A DNA stretch of 64,000 bases from Saussurea involucrata (Eukaryota; Streptophyta; Magnoliopsida; Asterales; Asteraceae): the NCBI GenBank assembly GCA_033807775.1, contig CM066317.1, positions 12,597,370-12,661,369 on the forward strand. Direction: 5' to 3'. Under the pieces are notes generated by a model, which saw only the letters and a program-made list of their open reading frames with translations, was not told the DNA's origin and made no database searches. A program made the translations under genes and the position numbers. Positions within the stretch are counted from its first letter, which is position 1. Each line of letters opens with the position of its first letter. Of the stretch, positions 12,732 to 23,351 are shown piece after piece.

Positions 12732-12989
12732 CTCTAGAGATCAGAATGAATTTTGGTGTAGACACTAAGAACTCTGCAGAAAATATCAAATTTCTTGTTG
12801 ATGGTTTATAATGGAATTGTGAAATGCATTTGGTTTAATTTCTATTTTGTGTGATATATTTTTTCTATGGGTTCCATATTTTCTATTTGTATTAATTTTA
12901 ATAATATGTTGATGTTGTAACATTTGATGATATGAATATATGTTTACGAAACGAGTGTGACGAAAGGATGATAAACTTGGCATCAGTAA

Positions 12990-13277
12990 GGGGCCGTTTA
13001 CAAAACGATTACCCGGGTAAGTGCTTACCAAGTCACATTAGCTTACCGGATGAATATGGCAAGGACTAAGAATCTTACCCGGTAAGAGCGGAAGCAAGGA
13101 CCGAGAGTCTTACCCGGTAAGTGAGTGCGACGGCTCTTACCACGGTTAGCGCTTACCGGCTAAATTGTTGCATACAATGCCATTTTGGTGGACTAAAATC
13201 TTACCCGGGAAGTAAGTGATGGTGTTGAATTTTACCGGTAAGCACTTACCCGGATAAGTAATCAGGTAAACGGCCCC
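12990..13277. mobile_element. Tourist-like MITE, GGGGCCGTTTAC family, copy 2
   Basis: A 288-bp element with perfect ends GGGGCCGTTTAC and GTAAACGGCCCC, flanked by TAA on both sides (12987-12989, 13278-13280). It is in reverse orientation to the copy at 16432. Confidence 0.85.
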
Positions 13278-13354
13278 TAAGATATTGCAACATCAGTAAG
13301 ATTACTGGTGAAAATTAAATCGATATATAGTTCACTCGAAATGGTGCACGCTAA

Positions 13355-13610
13355 GGGGTTGTTTGTCAGTTGTTTAATGGTTTGGTGTATAATGATTAAG
13401 AGACTCTTATGATATAATGCAAAATAAAATATAGTTGTTTAGTAATTGTTCAAAATGAAATCGGGACGCTGAATAGTTAAGGGAGACTCAAGATACAAAA
13501 TCAATCAGAGGGAACCATTAAGAGGCATATTTTTTTTGTCAAACAAGATTTACCTCTTAGCGGTTCAGAGATGCCTCTTAATAGAACAATTAAGAGGTAA
13601 ACAAACAGCC
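13355..13610. mobile_element. Probable MITE with GGTTGTTTGT / ACAAACAGCC ends
   Basis: The ends GGGGTTGTTTGTC and AAACAAACAGCC are imperfect inverted repeats, and both inner flanks contain TTAAGAGG/CCTCTTA words. TAA precedes it; the right flank reads TTG. The family is not certain. Confidence 0.5.
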
Positions 13611-13737
13611 TTGAGTGTCACTCAAATGCCAACATTTACTCAAAACAATCAATATAATTCACTCAAAAGTCAAAAGTAGGATTATGTAATCAGACTTGTC
13701 CTTCACCTCTAATGACCAAAGTAACTGTTTCATAGAA

Positions 13738-13927
13738 AACCACAAGGGATGTGGCGTACTGGTTAAGGTCCTGAAGATGTGGCGGAATAACCCATCTGCA
13801 TAGGGTTCGAATCCAGGCGTACACAACTTGTGGTCACTGAGGTTTAATCTTAGGGCTGATGTCTTACCGTCATAATTTGTCAATGGATTAGTCTAGGCAT
13901 AGCCTATGACACCCTTTCCAAAAAAAA
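13738..13927 (+). mobile_element. tRNA-derived SINE, copy 1
   Basis: A polymerase III A-box-like stretch (TGGCGTACTGGTTAAGG near 13752) and a B box (GGTTCGAATCC, 13804-13814) sit in the first third; the element ends in an A tail. The flanking repeats TGTTTCATAGAA (13726-13737) and TGTTTGATAGAA (13928-13939) match at 11 of 12. A second copy lies at 33198 on the other strand. Confidence 0.88.
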
Positions 13928-14019
13928 TGTTTGATAGAATATTATATTCGTAAGTTTGATTTTATGCACCTATCATAATGATTTGTAACCGGCAATCGAT
14001 GATTCTAAAACCTTTCTAA

Positions 14020-14273
14020 GGCCATCAGTATCGCCCACGGGCTCGGGCTCGGGCTTGCGAGCGGGTTCGGCGGGCTCCAGCGGGTTGTGGTACCATGCGG
14101 GCTTGAAAACCCGATAAACCCGAGGGTTGTGTGAGAGGAGGGTGGAGGGTGGGGTGGGGTTGCGGGTTCCTTATAGCATCGGGTACGGGTACGCCACTTT
14201 AGGGTTTGAGGAGAGGGTTAGGAAAAAAGCTGATGTGGCGCTTGAGGGCTTGATGGTAGCGGTACTGATGGCC
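14020..14273. mobile_element. Tourist-like MITE, GGCCATCAGTA family, copy 1
   Basis: The ends GGCCATCAGTATCGC and GCGGTACTGATGGCC are inverted repeats. The flanks are TAA and TAG. The interior is GC-rich (CGGGCTCGGGC words). A second copy lies at 32437. Confidence 0.7.
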
Positions 14274-14362
14274 TAGTAACATTACATTTTCATTCAAATA
14301 ACACAAAATATAAAATGTTAAACAAAATAGAAAACTATCTTATTTTTTGAGAATTTATCTAA

Positions 14363-14974
14363 GAATGTGTTTGGTACCATGACAGAATACAACAGACATG
14401 ACAGAATAATTGTTTAGTATTTGATAAGATAGAACTGGAAATGACTAACAAATAAAATGATCATATTACCCATAATAAATTGTTTATATATTTTATATTT
14501 TGATTAATTTGTGTAATTATAAATTATAATAAAATAAATATTTTTATAACAAGATATATCATTATAAAGTTTTCTTCAAGATGATGAAAATGACAACAAA
14601 ATAAAAAAGTTTATGTAGTTTCTAATTTTTATTTTATATATTATATTGTTATTATTAATATTTGATAAAGTACATAACTTAATCAAAATATAGGATCCGT
14701 GTATTTTAAGAACGGTAAAGTGAAAGTTTACATATCATAAAATACAATTAAAAAATTAAAGAATGAATAAATTGCAAAGAAAGAGATGTATTTGATGTTT
14801 TAGAATAGAATTAGGTTTTATTTTGAGTTATATTGCTAAAATATAGGTTTGTTTCACCTTATGTAATTGGATGGGGATGAAATTCATGTCTGTTCTACAT
14901 AACTGTCCAATCAAACATGGAATTCAATGCTCTAGTTTGTTTTGCTTTGCCTTGTCTAGTATACCAAACACACT
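14363..14974. mobile_element. Diverged relative of the 1756-2191 MITE
   Basis: The termini GAATGTGTTTGGTAC and GTATACCAAACACAC match the 1756 element. The interior shares a diverged block of roughly 60-70 bp (TATTTGATGTTTTAGAA, then a TTTATTTTGAG block). It is longer through an AT-rich middle section. Confidence 0.65.
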
Positions 14975-14976
14975 TA

Positions 14977-15272
14977 CGGCCTGTTTGTTTGCAGCTTAAT
15001 GAGACTTATAGCTTATTTGGTTAGTTATACTTGACTGTTTGGTAGTAGCTTAATGATATAAAAAATGGCTTATTCACTAAGCTTTTAGGAGGGAGCTGTA
15101 TGCAGAAAGCCAAGTTTTGTCCAAACCCGTCTCTTCCAATTAAAAAACATGCTCTTTCCATCTATGAAATAACCCTCCCAAACAAAAGCCTTTCCAACCT
15201 ATACAGACAGATTAATCCACACAGACAACTTTATTCATACAGGACTTAATGGAAAACCAACCAAACAGCCCG
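14977..15272. mobile_element. Probable MITE with CGGCCTGTTTG / CAAACAGCCCG ends
   Basis: The ends CGGCCTGTTTGTTTG and CCAACCAAACAGCCCG pair as imperfect inverted repeats. It abuts the previous element directly. The following stretch, 15276-15545, opens GGGTGTTTGTG and closes CCAAACA and may be another eroded MITE. Confidence 0.5.
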
Positions 15273-16042
15273 TAGGGTGTTTGTGATTGCGTATTTAAAG
15301 TGTTTATTAACTTATTTCGATGTCGTATCGTTAATAAACAATTTTTAGTGTTTGGATGTGAAAAAAAATGTTTATATCGGTTTGGCAGGATGATAATAAG
15401 TTTTTGATAAGTCATTATCTTTTAACTTATTTCAAACTTATTAGTTTTTTTAGTTATTTTACATGTATAAGCAATATAAAACACACCTAAAAAAAACTTA
15501 TTAGCTTATTACGTTTTGATACCACCATAAGTTAATCCAAACATTTTTTTTAAAACTTCGATTTAACACCACATAAGAGAATACGTACTTCTTATTGAAT
15601 GCATCGAAATTATTACAACGACTGTTGAATCGATCATTCTACAACAGCGAAGTGATAATCACAATCGGAATTTACGAAATCGTAGATTAGAAATGCGATA
15701 AATTGAATTCATGATGAAAAGTAATCCAAAAATTATCGATTAATTACCTGAGAAAGGATAGATCGAGAGAAAATGAGAACCGATTTCAACCGCCTGAGGG
15801 TGAACTCTGGTGGAATGCACCTCCGCTCTCCGCCGCTCTCCGCCGCTTGATCTGTTGATACGCAAGTTTAAGACCTTTATATACATGCAACGCCTTGTTG
15901 GTATGGGAGTTTTAACCTTTACCCCCCTGTACTTTTTTGGGTTGTACAAGTTTTGATATTTTTGAGATTCTTTTTTGCTTCTTGGTACATATCCCCTTGT
16001 CATTTTAAAAGCAAACAAAAAAAGTTAACCAATTAAACTACA

Positions 16043-16241
16043 CGCGAATAATCGTGTGAGAAATTGAGTTAATGTGAGAAGTGTGAGAAGTGGATTTGAA
16101 CCCTTGATCACTTATAATCTCAAGTCCACTCATGAATCGTGTTTGATACGATGATTGATCTGATGCATCTCATCCTAATGTGAATCCAACGGGTGATAAT
16201 CATTTCTCACGTTAACTCGACTTCTCACCGGAGCCCAACCC
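16043..16241. mobile_element. GTGAGAAG-family element, copy 2
   Basis: A 199-bp copy in reverse orientation, ending GAGCCCAACCC. The flanks TTAAACTACA and TTACGCTACA match at 8 of 10. Confidence 0.75.
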
Positions 16242-16431
16242 TTACGCTACATACTAATTACTACTCATTTTGTTCCATTAAAATATATTTAAAAATTTGA
16301 CAAATATTCAGATTTTTTTAACTACATATTCAATCAAACATCTATAACTTTAATGGGACATGAAGCATTTTATTCACATAACTTCTAATTGACTCATGTA
16401 TGTTACATAATAAATAACTTAGAGGCCGCTT

Positions 16432-16728
16432 ACCTAATCACTTACCCGGGTAAGTGCTTACCGGTAAAATTCAACACTATCACTTACTTTCCGTGTAAGA
16501 TTTTAGTCAACCAAAATGGCATCGTATGCAACAATTTAGCCGGTAAGCGTTAACCGTGGTAAGAGTCGTCACACTCACTTACCGGGTAAGATTCTTGGTC
16601 CTTGTTTTTGACTCTCGGTCTTTGCTTTCACTCTTACCGGGTAAGATTCTTAGTCCTTGCATATTCATCCGGTAAGCTAATGTGACTTGGCAAGCACTTA
16701 CTTGGGTAAGCGTTTTGTAAACGACCCC
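16432..16728. mobile_element. Tourist-like MITE, GGGGCCGTTTAC family, copy 3
   Basis: A 297-bp copy with ends GAGGCCGCTTACC and GTAAACGACCCC and TTA on both flanks (16429-16431, 16729-16731). Confidence 0.8.
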
Positions 16729-16731
16729 TTA

Positions 16732-17823
16732 GACGGATAAAACAAACGTTTTTTGAAATACGTAGCAACATGATCGAAAAAGCAGAAGTTCAAACGAGAA
16801 CATAGTGGAATATACCCCCAACGTGCAACAAAACCATTGGTAGGCTCGTGAGAAAGCTATTTCAGTCTAAGAGACAGTCAAAGGGCAGTTCCTACGTCCC
16901 TCATCGATGTGCGCACATGCAGACCCAGGAAAGAAGTTTATGCACACCAGACAATTAGTCTATGGGTCCGATGCACTCCGATTCCGTGATTGTTTTATTT
17001 TCTCCAGCCCTATTAGATTCTCGTGAATTGGACAAAAATTCAATTCACAAAAGAAGTCCGTGATCACACATCCTTTCACGAATATTTTGGATATTTTCGT
17101 GAAATTTGAGAAATTTTCAACATTTCAGTAAGTCAACGGTCAACTTGGGACATTTTAATTAATTCCCGTACATTAAATTATAAATTTAATGGAAACATGA
17201 ATATATAAAGTTGCCATTGCCAACATAGGTGGTACATATTGATGCCACAGGCACAACAAAGCCACTTGCAGTATTCGCTTTATTTCTTGTTTTGATTCCG
17301 TTTTTTTATTTGGAAGAAAAAATGGCAAAAAAATTGTCTTTTTCTCGAATATAACAAAAGAGTAAAAAAACATATTTAAGGTCAGAGGTTTAAACCTCAT
17401 CAAAGGTGAAAAAGTGTATGAGTTTATTAGTTGTATTTACCGTATATAAATATTATATACTTAAAAAATGATTTATTCCATTTATATTTGGTCTTTAAAA
17501 CTTTAAAATTATCATAAAACCCATTGAAATTTTAGAAATTTGATTATTTTTACGAACTAACATGTTGTTTAATAATATCATCTGTATGTTATATTGATCA
17601 TTTAATAGGTTAGGATCCGCTGAAAAATGTCATTTTCTGGAAGGCATGTAAAAAATGTAACCTTCAATAATATAATGTAACATTCACATGAAATATGTGA
17701 ATGTACCATTATATTTTGTGAATATATGTGGAAGTGACCGTCTTCACATAAACTGGTGAAGGCATGCATTTAGGTTTCATTGCCTTAACCACTTTGACAA
17801 AATGTAACATAACATTAACATAA
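16732..17823. other. AT-rich intergenic sequence
   Basis: No coding frame or RNA gene is recognised. Short repeats of AATGTAACATTCACAT type occur at 17650-17720. Confidence 0.4.
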
Positions 17824-18308
17824 AGGGTTGTGCATCGGGGGGGGGGGGGGGGGGGGGGGGGGTGGTTGGGTGGATAAACCAAAAACCTGATTGGGTTTCG
17901 GATATGGAAATCAAAACCCGGATTTTAGACTTCAGGTTGGTCGGGTTTCAGGTTGATGCAGATCAGGTTCAGATATTATTATAATGCAAAAAAGTATGTA
18001 TAAATTCAACCGATTTTGAGGATGAATTCAATTGATTGAGAGATTGATGAAATCGATAGTAAGTTTATAAATTAGAGAAAAAATAGACCGAGTAGAATTT
18101 ACGATTTTCAAAAAATAATTAAATAAATAAATAAATTTATTTAATACTTATAATATATATTATTTCGGGTTTTTGGACGGGTCGGGTGGCAAAGATCAGA
18201 CCCAATCCGAACCCAAATATCCCCTAAAAGTCGGATTCGATTTTCGGATATTTAGGTTTTGCACAAACACCTAATTTTCGGTTATGATCGGATTTCAGAC
18301 TACTCGGG

Positions 18309-19875
18309 TGTAACAACCCAAACAAAAATAAAGCATGCGAAACATATTAACTGCAACAGTCCCAAAAACGGGTCCCAAAATTTCCTTACATAAGTCTCAA
18401 AATTTAGGTTGGCGGAATCAACCTATTACACAACTGAGAATTTCTAAATTTAAAAGATAATAGTGTCACTGGTTCTACTGCTTCTATCTTCTAACTGCTC
18501 TGTTCACCTGCTAGAGCCTTTCGCTACCTGCTTTCCTGAAAAGGGTTTTAATTTGAAAAGAGCGAGGGTTAGACCATGAGGTCTAGTGAGTCCCTCCTGA
18601 CAGTTCTCAAAATCATTTAAAAACTTTTCATAACTTTCAAATGTATACAAGACTTTCAATAATAAACTTTCACATAGCTGAACAATAAAAATCTTTCACG
18701 GATAAATCCGCTCCCGTAAATGGCACCCTGAAGTCACCCGAGGGTGACAACGAGTCAGTATCACGCTGCCTTACTGGGACTCATTCCCATGGCATAAACG
18801 GAACCTCCCCCCGACGTGAGTACTGGCGGAACCTCCCCCCGACTTAGCCAATTTACGTCTACACAATGTATGCATACATCTCACATAAAACTTTAAACAT
18901 CTTTCATGCAATTAAAGCATAATAAATAAAGCATAGCAATTCTCAACATTCAAAACACATTTTGAAAACACTTTAAAAGCCACACATTTTAGTTTAGAAA
19001 ACTCATCTGGTACGCTCGTTTGCTCTTCCCTACTCTGCTCTTTACTTCCAAATTGTCTACCTGAATGAAGGGACAGATTTATAAGCTGACTAGAACTATC
19101 CGGACACTTCTCGCTTGCCACCCTACTCTTTTCCGGACAACCACTCTTTTCCGGATGACCACTCTTTTCCGGATGCACAGAGGTTACCGGACAACTTATA
19201 GTCTCCGGACGATTAACCTATCCGGATGGCACACTTATCCGGACGACTAGACTTATCCGGACAACACAATATCCGGACACCTTCTACAACCCGACCAAGA
19301 ACTATCCGGACACTCACCCGGACACCTTCAATTTGAAGGTTTCCGGACAAATCGCTGGACGAGTTTGTTGGTTGGAAATCCTAACACAAGCCTCTTAAAC
19401 CCCAATATAAGCAAATAAACTATCACTAAATGATCTGTAATCGATCCCTCATCAGTTTCACTATCAAAACGCATTTAACGAAGATTAAAACTCCCTAAAG
19501 GTCTCAAATGACTTAGAAAAGCTAAAACCCGCCAAAACTCAGAAATCAATAGATTAAACTTGAAGGGAGTTATGGATTAGAGATTACCTCAGAGATTACT
19601 TGCAGATCACGAATTCCAATCCTTCCCTTCCTTCAGAAATTGAACTTGATGATTTCTTTCTTCCAAAAGCCCACAAAACACTCAAGAACCCTATTCTCCT
19701 TTCTCTCCTCAAAATCAGTCGTCAACAATGAATTTCAGTAATAGAATGTTCCTTCTAGGTTTTTGTGCCTTTAAATACCCTATCCCAAACTTACCAATTA
19801 GCCCCTCAACTTTTGCTCTTAATAAACTTTCCTTACAAGTGTTAAATCTAAACCGATTCGGTCACGGTCGTTACA
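18309..19875 (-). repeat. 3' LTR of the Ty3 element
   Basis: 1567 bp, matching the 5' LTR nearly throughout. The TCCGGA array lies at about 19095-19350. The TCGGG target repeat abuts it. Confidence 0.95.
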
Positions 19876-19893
19876 ACACTCCCCCCTCAAAAG
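19876..19893 (-). other. Polypurine tract of the Ty3 element
   Basis: TTTTGAGGGGGGAGTGT on the minus strand immediately upstream of the 3' LTR, where plus-strand DNA synthesis starts. It overlaps the pol stop codon. Confidence 0.8.
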
Positions 19894-22800
19894 AATTCCG
19901 TCCCCGGAATTCCATTTTCAAACAGGTGAGGGTATCTGATCCTCATATCAGATTCTACTTCCCACGTCGCTTCCCTTCCTTTGTGGTACCTCCACTGAAC
20001 TTTAACTAAACGAACTTCCTTGTTCCTCGTCTTTCGCACTTTACTGTCTACGATCTCGATTGGTTCTTCCTCATACATCAATTTTTTGTCAATGCTGACA
20101 TCTTCTAACGGAATAGCCACATCGGCCTCGGCCAAACACTTCTTTAGGTTGGACACGTGGAAGGTCGGATGAATCCTCTTCAACTCTTCAGGCAGTTCCA
20201 GCTTATAAGCCACCGCACCGATTCGCTCAATGATAACGAAAGGTCCAACATACCTTGGCCTCAACTTTCCTTTCTTCCCAAAACGTACCACACCCTTCCA
20301 AGGTGACACTTTAAGCATTACCTTGTCACCTACTTGGAATTCAATCGGCTTCCTTCTTCTATTTGCATACTTCCTCTGCCGGTCCTGTGCGATTCTCAAC
20401 CTTTCGCGGATCACTTCAATCTTATCCGCCGTTAGTTGCACAATTTCCGGTCCGGCCAACTGCCTTTCTCCTACTTCATTCCAGCACAACGGTGTACGGC
20501 ACTTCCGTCCATACAAGGCTTCAAACGGTGCCACTTGAATGCTTGCGTGGTAACTATTGTTGTAGGAGAACTCTATCAACGGTAAGTGCGCTTCCCACGA
20601 CCCCTTAAAGTCGATAACGCACGCCCGAAGCATATCCTCCAACGTTTGAATGGTTCTCTCGCTCTGACCATCCGTTTGAGGATGATAGGCCGTGCTCAAC
20701 TTCAATTGCGACCCCAACTCCCGTTGCAAACTTCTCCAAAAGGCTGACGTGAACCGACCATCACGGTCAGACACAATGGATTGCGGCACTCCGTGCCTAG
20801 ACACTATCTCGTTAATGTATAAACGGGCCAACTTCTCCAAAGAATCCGACTCTTTAATAGGTAAGAAATGCGCGGATTTGGTGAGTATATCTACAATCAC
20901 CCAAATTGCATCATTACCCTTCGGGGTCCTCGGTAACTTTGTGACGAAATCCATGGTGATATTATCCCACTTCCACACTGGTATCAATGTGGACTGGAGT
21001 TCCCCTTGCGGTCGCTGATGTTCTGCCTTAACCTTCAAACATGTCACACACCGTTCTACAAAATGAGCAATATCCTTCTTCATTCCCGGCCACCAGTAAG
21101 ATTGTCTCAAGTCTCGATACATCTTATTCGTTCCCGGGTGTATGGAATACCGCGACTGGTGTGCTTCTTCTAAGAGGCTTGCTCTCAGGTTGCCCAGTTT
21201 AGGAATCCACACTCGGTCTTTCATGCACCTCAGCCCACTCTTGCTGACTTCGAGCAATGATGCAACTCCGACTATTCTTTCGCTCTTTAAGTTCTCCTCT
21301 AACAGTGCTTCTTCTTGAAACCTCTTAGCTTCTTCAAGGAGATTCGAGGTTGCATCGATTCTGAAAGCCACGACCTTGATCTGTCCTCCCCATTCCTTCC
21401 GACTCAGCGCGTCGGCCACTACATTAGCCTTGCCTGGGTGATACAGAATTTCGCAGTCATAGTCGTTCAACAGCTCCATCCATCTCCTATGTCTCATATT
21501 CAACTCCTTTTGATCAAACAGGTGTCTCAGGCTTTTGTGATCGGTGTAAATCTGACACTTTACTCCATATAAGTAATGTCGCCAGATTTTCAGCGCGAAC
21601 ACCACTGCCGCCAACTCCATGTCATGAGTGGGGTAGTTCTTCTCGTGCTCCTTCAACTGTCGAGAAGCGTAAGAAATTACCTTCCCGTTCTGCATTAACA
21701 CGCACCCTAACCCAAGCTTAGAAGCGTCGCTGTATATCACAAAAGCCTCTGATCCGCTAGGCAACGATAAGACCGGAGCACTGCTTAAGCTTTCTTTCAG
21801 CTTCTCGAACGCCGATTCTTGTGCTTTAGCCCACACGAATTTAGCGTTCTTCCTTGTCAACGAGGTCAGCGGTGAAGCTATCCGAGAGAAATCTTGGATA
21901 AATTTCCGGTAATATCCTGCTAGACCGAGGAAGCTTCTCACCTCCGATGGGGTTCTTGGCGTTTCCCAGTCTTTAATGGCTTCAATCTTAGCAGGATCTA
22001 CCTTGATGCCGTCCGCCGATACTACGTGACCCAAAAACTGGACTTCCCTTAACCAAAACTCGCACTTTGAGAATTTCGCATATAACTTCTCACGCTTAAG
22101 CAATTCCAGCGCTGCTCGAAGGTGTCTCTCATGGTCCTCTCGGGTACGAGAATAGATTAAGATATCGTCAATGAAGACGATCACACACTTATCCAGCAAC
22201 GAGCTACACACCCGATTCATCAAGTCCATGAACACCGCGGGCGCATTAGTCAACCCAAAGGGCATGACTAAGAACTCGTAATGTCCATATCTCGTACGGA
22301 AAGCCGTCTTCGGCACATCGTCCTCCTTCACCTTCAACTGGTGGTAACCCGACCTCAAGTCTATCTTTGAGAAATAACTCGCACCTTGGAGCTGGTCGAA
22401 AAGGTCATCGATCCTCGGAAGCGGGTACTTGTTCTTTACGGTTACCTTATTAAGTTCACGGTAATCTATGCACATTCGCATAGATCCGTCCTTCTTCTTA
22501 ACGAAAAGTACTGGTGCTCCCCAGGGCGATGAGCTCGGGCGAATAAAGCCTTTGTCGAGTAACTCCCGCAACTGGTTCATCATTTCCTTCATCTCCGCTG
22601 GTGCTAAGCGGTAGGGCGCACGGGCAATCGGTGCCGCTCCAGGTAACAGTTCTATTCTGAACTCCACTTGACGATCCGGGGGCAGACTCGTCAAATCATC
22701 CGGAAATACTTCCGGATACTCACTCACTACTGGCACCTCCCCCATACCCTTCTTTTCCTTCTTAGCATCTAGCACAACAGCTAAATATCCCAGACATCCC

Positions 22801-23351
22801 TTCCCCAAACACCGCCTAGCTTTCAACAACGAAATCAAACATGACTTCCTATCCCGGCGATCTCCGTAAATTACCACTTCTCTCTTATCGGGCAAGACAA
22901 TACGGATCATCTTCTTATTACAAACTATGTTAGCGTCATTCTCCGCTAACCAGTCCATTCCTAGGACTGCGTCAAATTCCCCCATTCCCATAGGATACAA
23001 CCGTAATGGAAATAGATGACCATCCACGTCTATGCTACAACCCTCATAGACCTCCTTCACCCAGACTCGACTATCATCTGCTATCTCTACTTCAAACCCA
23101 AAATTCAACCTCTTGGGTTTCACTTGCAATTTTTGAGTAAACTTGGGCGACACAAACGAACGGTTGGCCCCCGAATCAAACAATACTTTAGCGAGAAACG
23201 AGTCTATAGGAAAGGTACCTGTCACAACATCAGGCGTGTTCACCGCCTCCTCAGCAGACATGTGGAAAGCCCTCGCACGAGCCGGCTCCACCTTCCTCTC
23301 CTCATTCTTTCCTCCGCTAACACCGCTTCCACTCCCAGCATAACCTTTCTT
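19887..23351 (-). CDS. Ty3 Pol: protease, RT, RNase H, integrase, chromodomain
   Basis: Open from the codon after the gag UAG to a TGA at 19887, without lesions. Counting from the GTG at 23291 as residue 1: protease active site DSGA at 39-42; reverse transcriptase 250-430 with FIDD at 373-376; RNase H with YSDAS (D522), MELAAV (E559) and VADALSR (D627). The integrase zinc finger uses H711, H718, C748 and C751, and the catalytic acids are D781, D842 and E878. A C-terminal chromodomain (about 1085-1130) would tether integration to heterochromatin. There is no ATG start in a suitable place, so Pol is expected only as a Gag-Pol fusion across the UAG. The stop codon lies inside the purine tract, 11 bases from the 3' LTR. 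Confidence 0.94.
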   Translation of the reverse strand, partial: KKGYAGSGSGVSGGKNEERKVEPARARAFHMSAEEAVNTPDVVTGTFPIDSFLAKVLFDSGANRSFVSPKFTQKLQVKPKRLNFGFEVEIADDSRVWVKEVYEGCSIDVDGHLFPLRLYPMGMGEFDAVLGMDWLAENDANIVCNKKMIRIVLPDKREVVIYGDRRDRKSCLISLLKARRCLGKGCLGYLAVVLDAKKEKKGMGEVPVVSEYPEVFPDDLTSLPPDRQVEFRIELLPGAAPIARAPYRLAPAEMKEMMNQLRELLDKGFIRPSSSPWGAPVLFVKKKDGSMRMCIDYRELNKVTVKNKYPLPRIDDLFDQLQGASYFSKIDLRSGYHQLKVKEDDVPKTAFRTRYGHYEFLVMPFGLTNAPAVFMDLMNRVCSSLLDKCVIVFIDDILIYSRTREDHERHLRAALELLKREKLYAKFSKCEFWLREVQFLGHVVSADGIKVDPAKIEAIKDWETPRTPSEVRSFLGLAGYYRKFIQDFSRIASPLTSLTRKNAKFVWAKAQESAFEKLKESLSSAPVLSLPSGSEAFVIYSDASKLGLGCVLMQNGKVISYASRQLKEHEKNYPTHDMELAAVVFALKIWRHYLYGVKCQIYTDHKSLRHLFDQKELNMRHRRWMELLNDYDCEILYHPGKANVVADALSRKEWGGQIKVVAFRIDATSNLLEEAKRFQEEALLEENLKSERIVGVASLLEVSKSGLRCMKDRVWIPKLGNLRASLLEEAHQSRYSIHPGTNKMYRDLRQSYWWPGMKKDIAHFVERCVTCLKVKAEHQRPQGELQSTLIPVWKWDNITMDFVTKLPRTPKGNDAIWVIVDILTKSAHFLPIKESDSLEKLARLYINEIVSRHGVPQSIVSDRDGRFTSAFWRSLQRELGSQLKLSTAYHPQTDGQSERTIQTLEDMLRACVIDFKGSWEAHLPLIEFSYNNSYHASIQVAPFEALYGRKCRTPLCWNEVGERQLAGPEIVQLTADKIEVIRERLRIAQDRQRKYANRRRKPIEFQVGDKVMLKVSPWKGVVRFGKKGKLRPRYVGPFVIIERIGAVAYKLELPEELKRIHPTFHVSNLKKCLAEADVAIPLEDVSIDKKLMYEEEPIEIVDSKVRKTRNKEVRLVKVQWRYHKGREATWEVESDMRIRYPHLFENGIPGTEFF

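Larger units (their letters stand above)
12732..15883 (-). promoter_or_regulatory. Probable IPK2 promoter, untranslated exon and leader intron
   Basis: A TATATAAAGG box on the minus strand (15874-15883) precedes a GC-richer stretch that ends at a clean donor CAG|GTAATTA (exon end 15748). The matching acceptor TTTCTGCAG is at 12774-12782, and the IPK2 ATG follows 42 bases into that exon. I infer one transcription unit with a leader intron of about 2.97 kb. Nothing else in between could use the donor. The intron is filled by repeats listed separately. The alternative is that the leader belongs to a different, truncated gene. Confidence 0.45.

Noticed and set aside
13750..13820. Possible tRNA gene from A and B box matches
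   Set aside because: No cloverleaf can be drawn; an A tail and target duplications show a SINE, and a second copy exists at 33198.
15740..16018. 92-codon minus-strand frame
   Set aside because: It runs through the putative TATA box, the leader exon and its donor; no recognisable protein features.
17838..17862. Long G run as a biological signal
   Set aside because: Long homopolymers like this (and the C runs at 32630 and 44937) are prone to sequencing length error; no claim is based on them.
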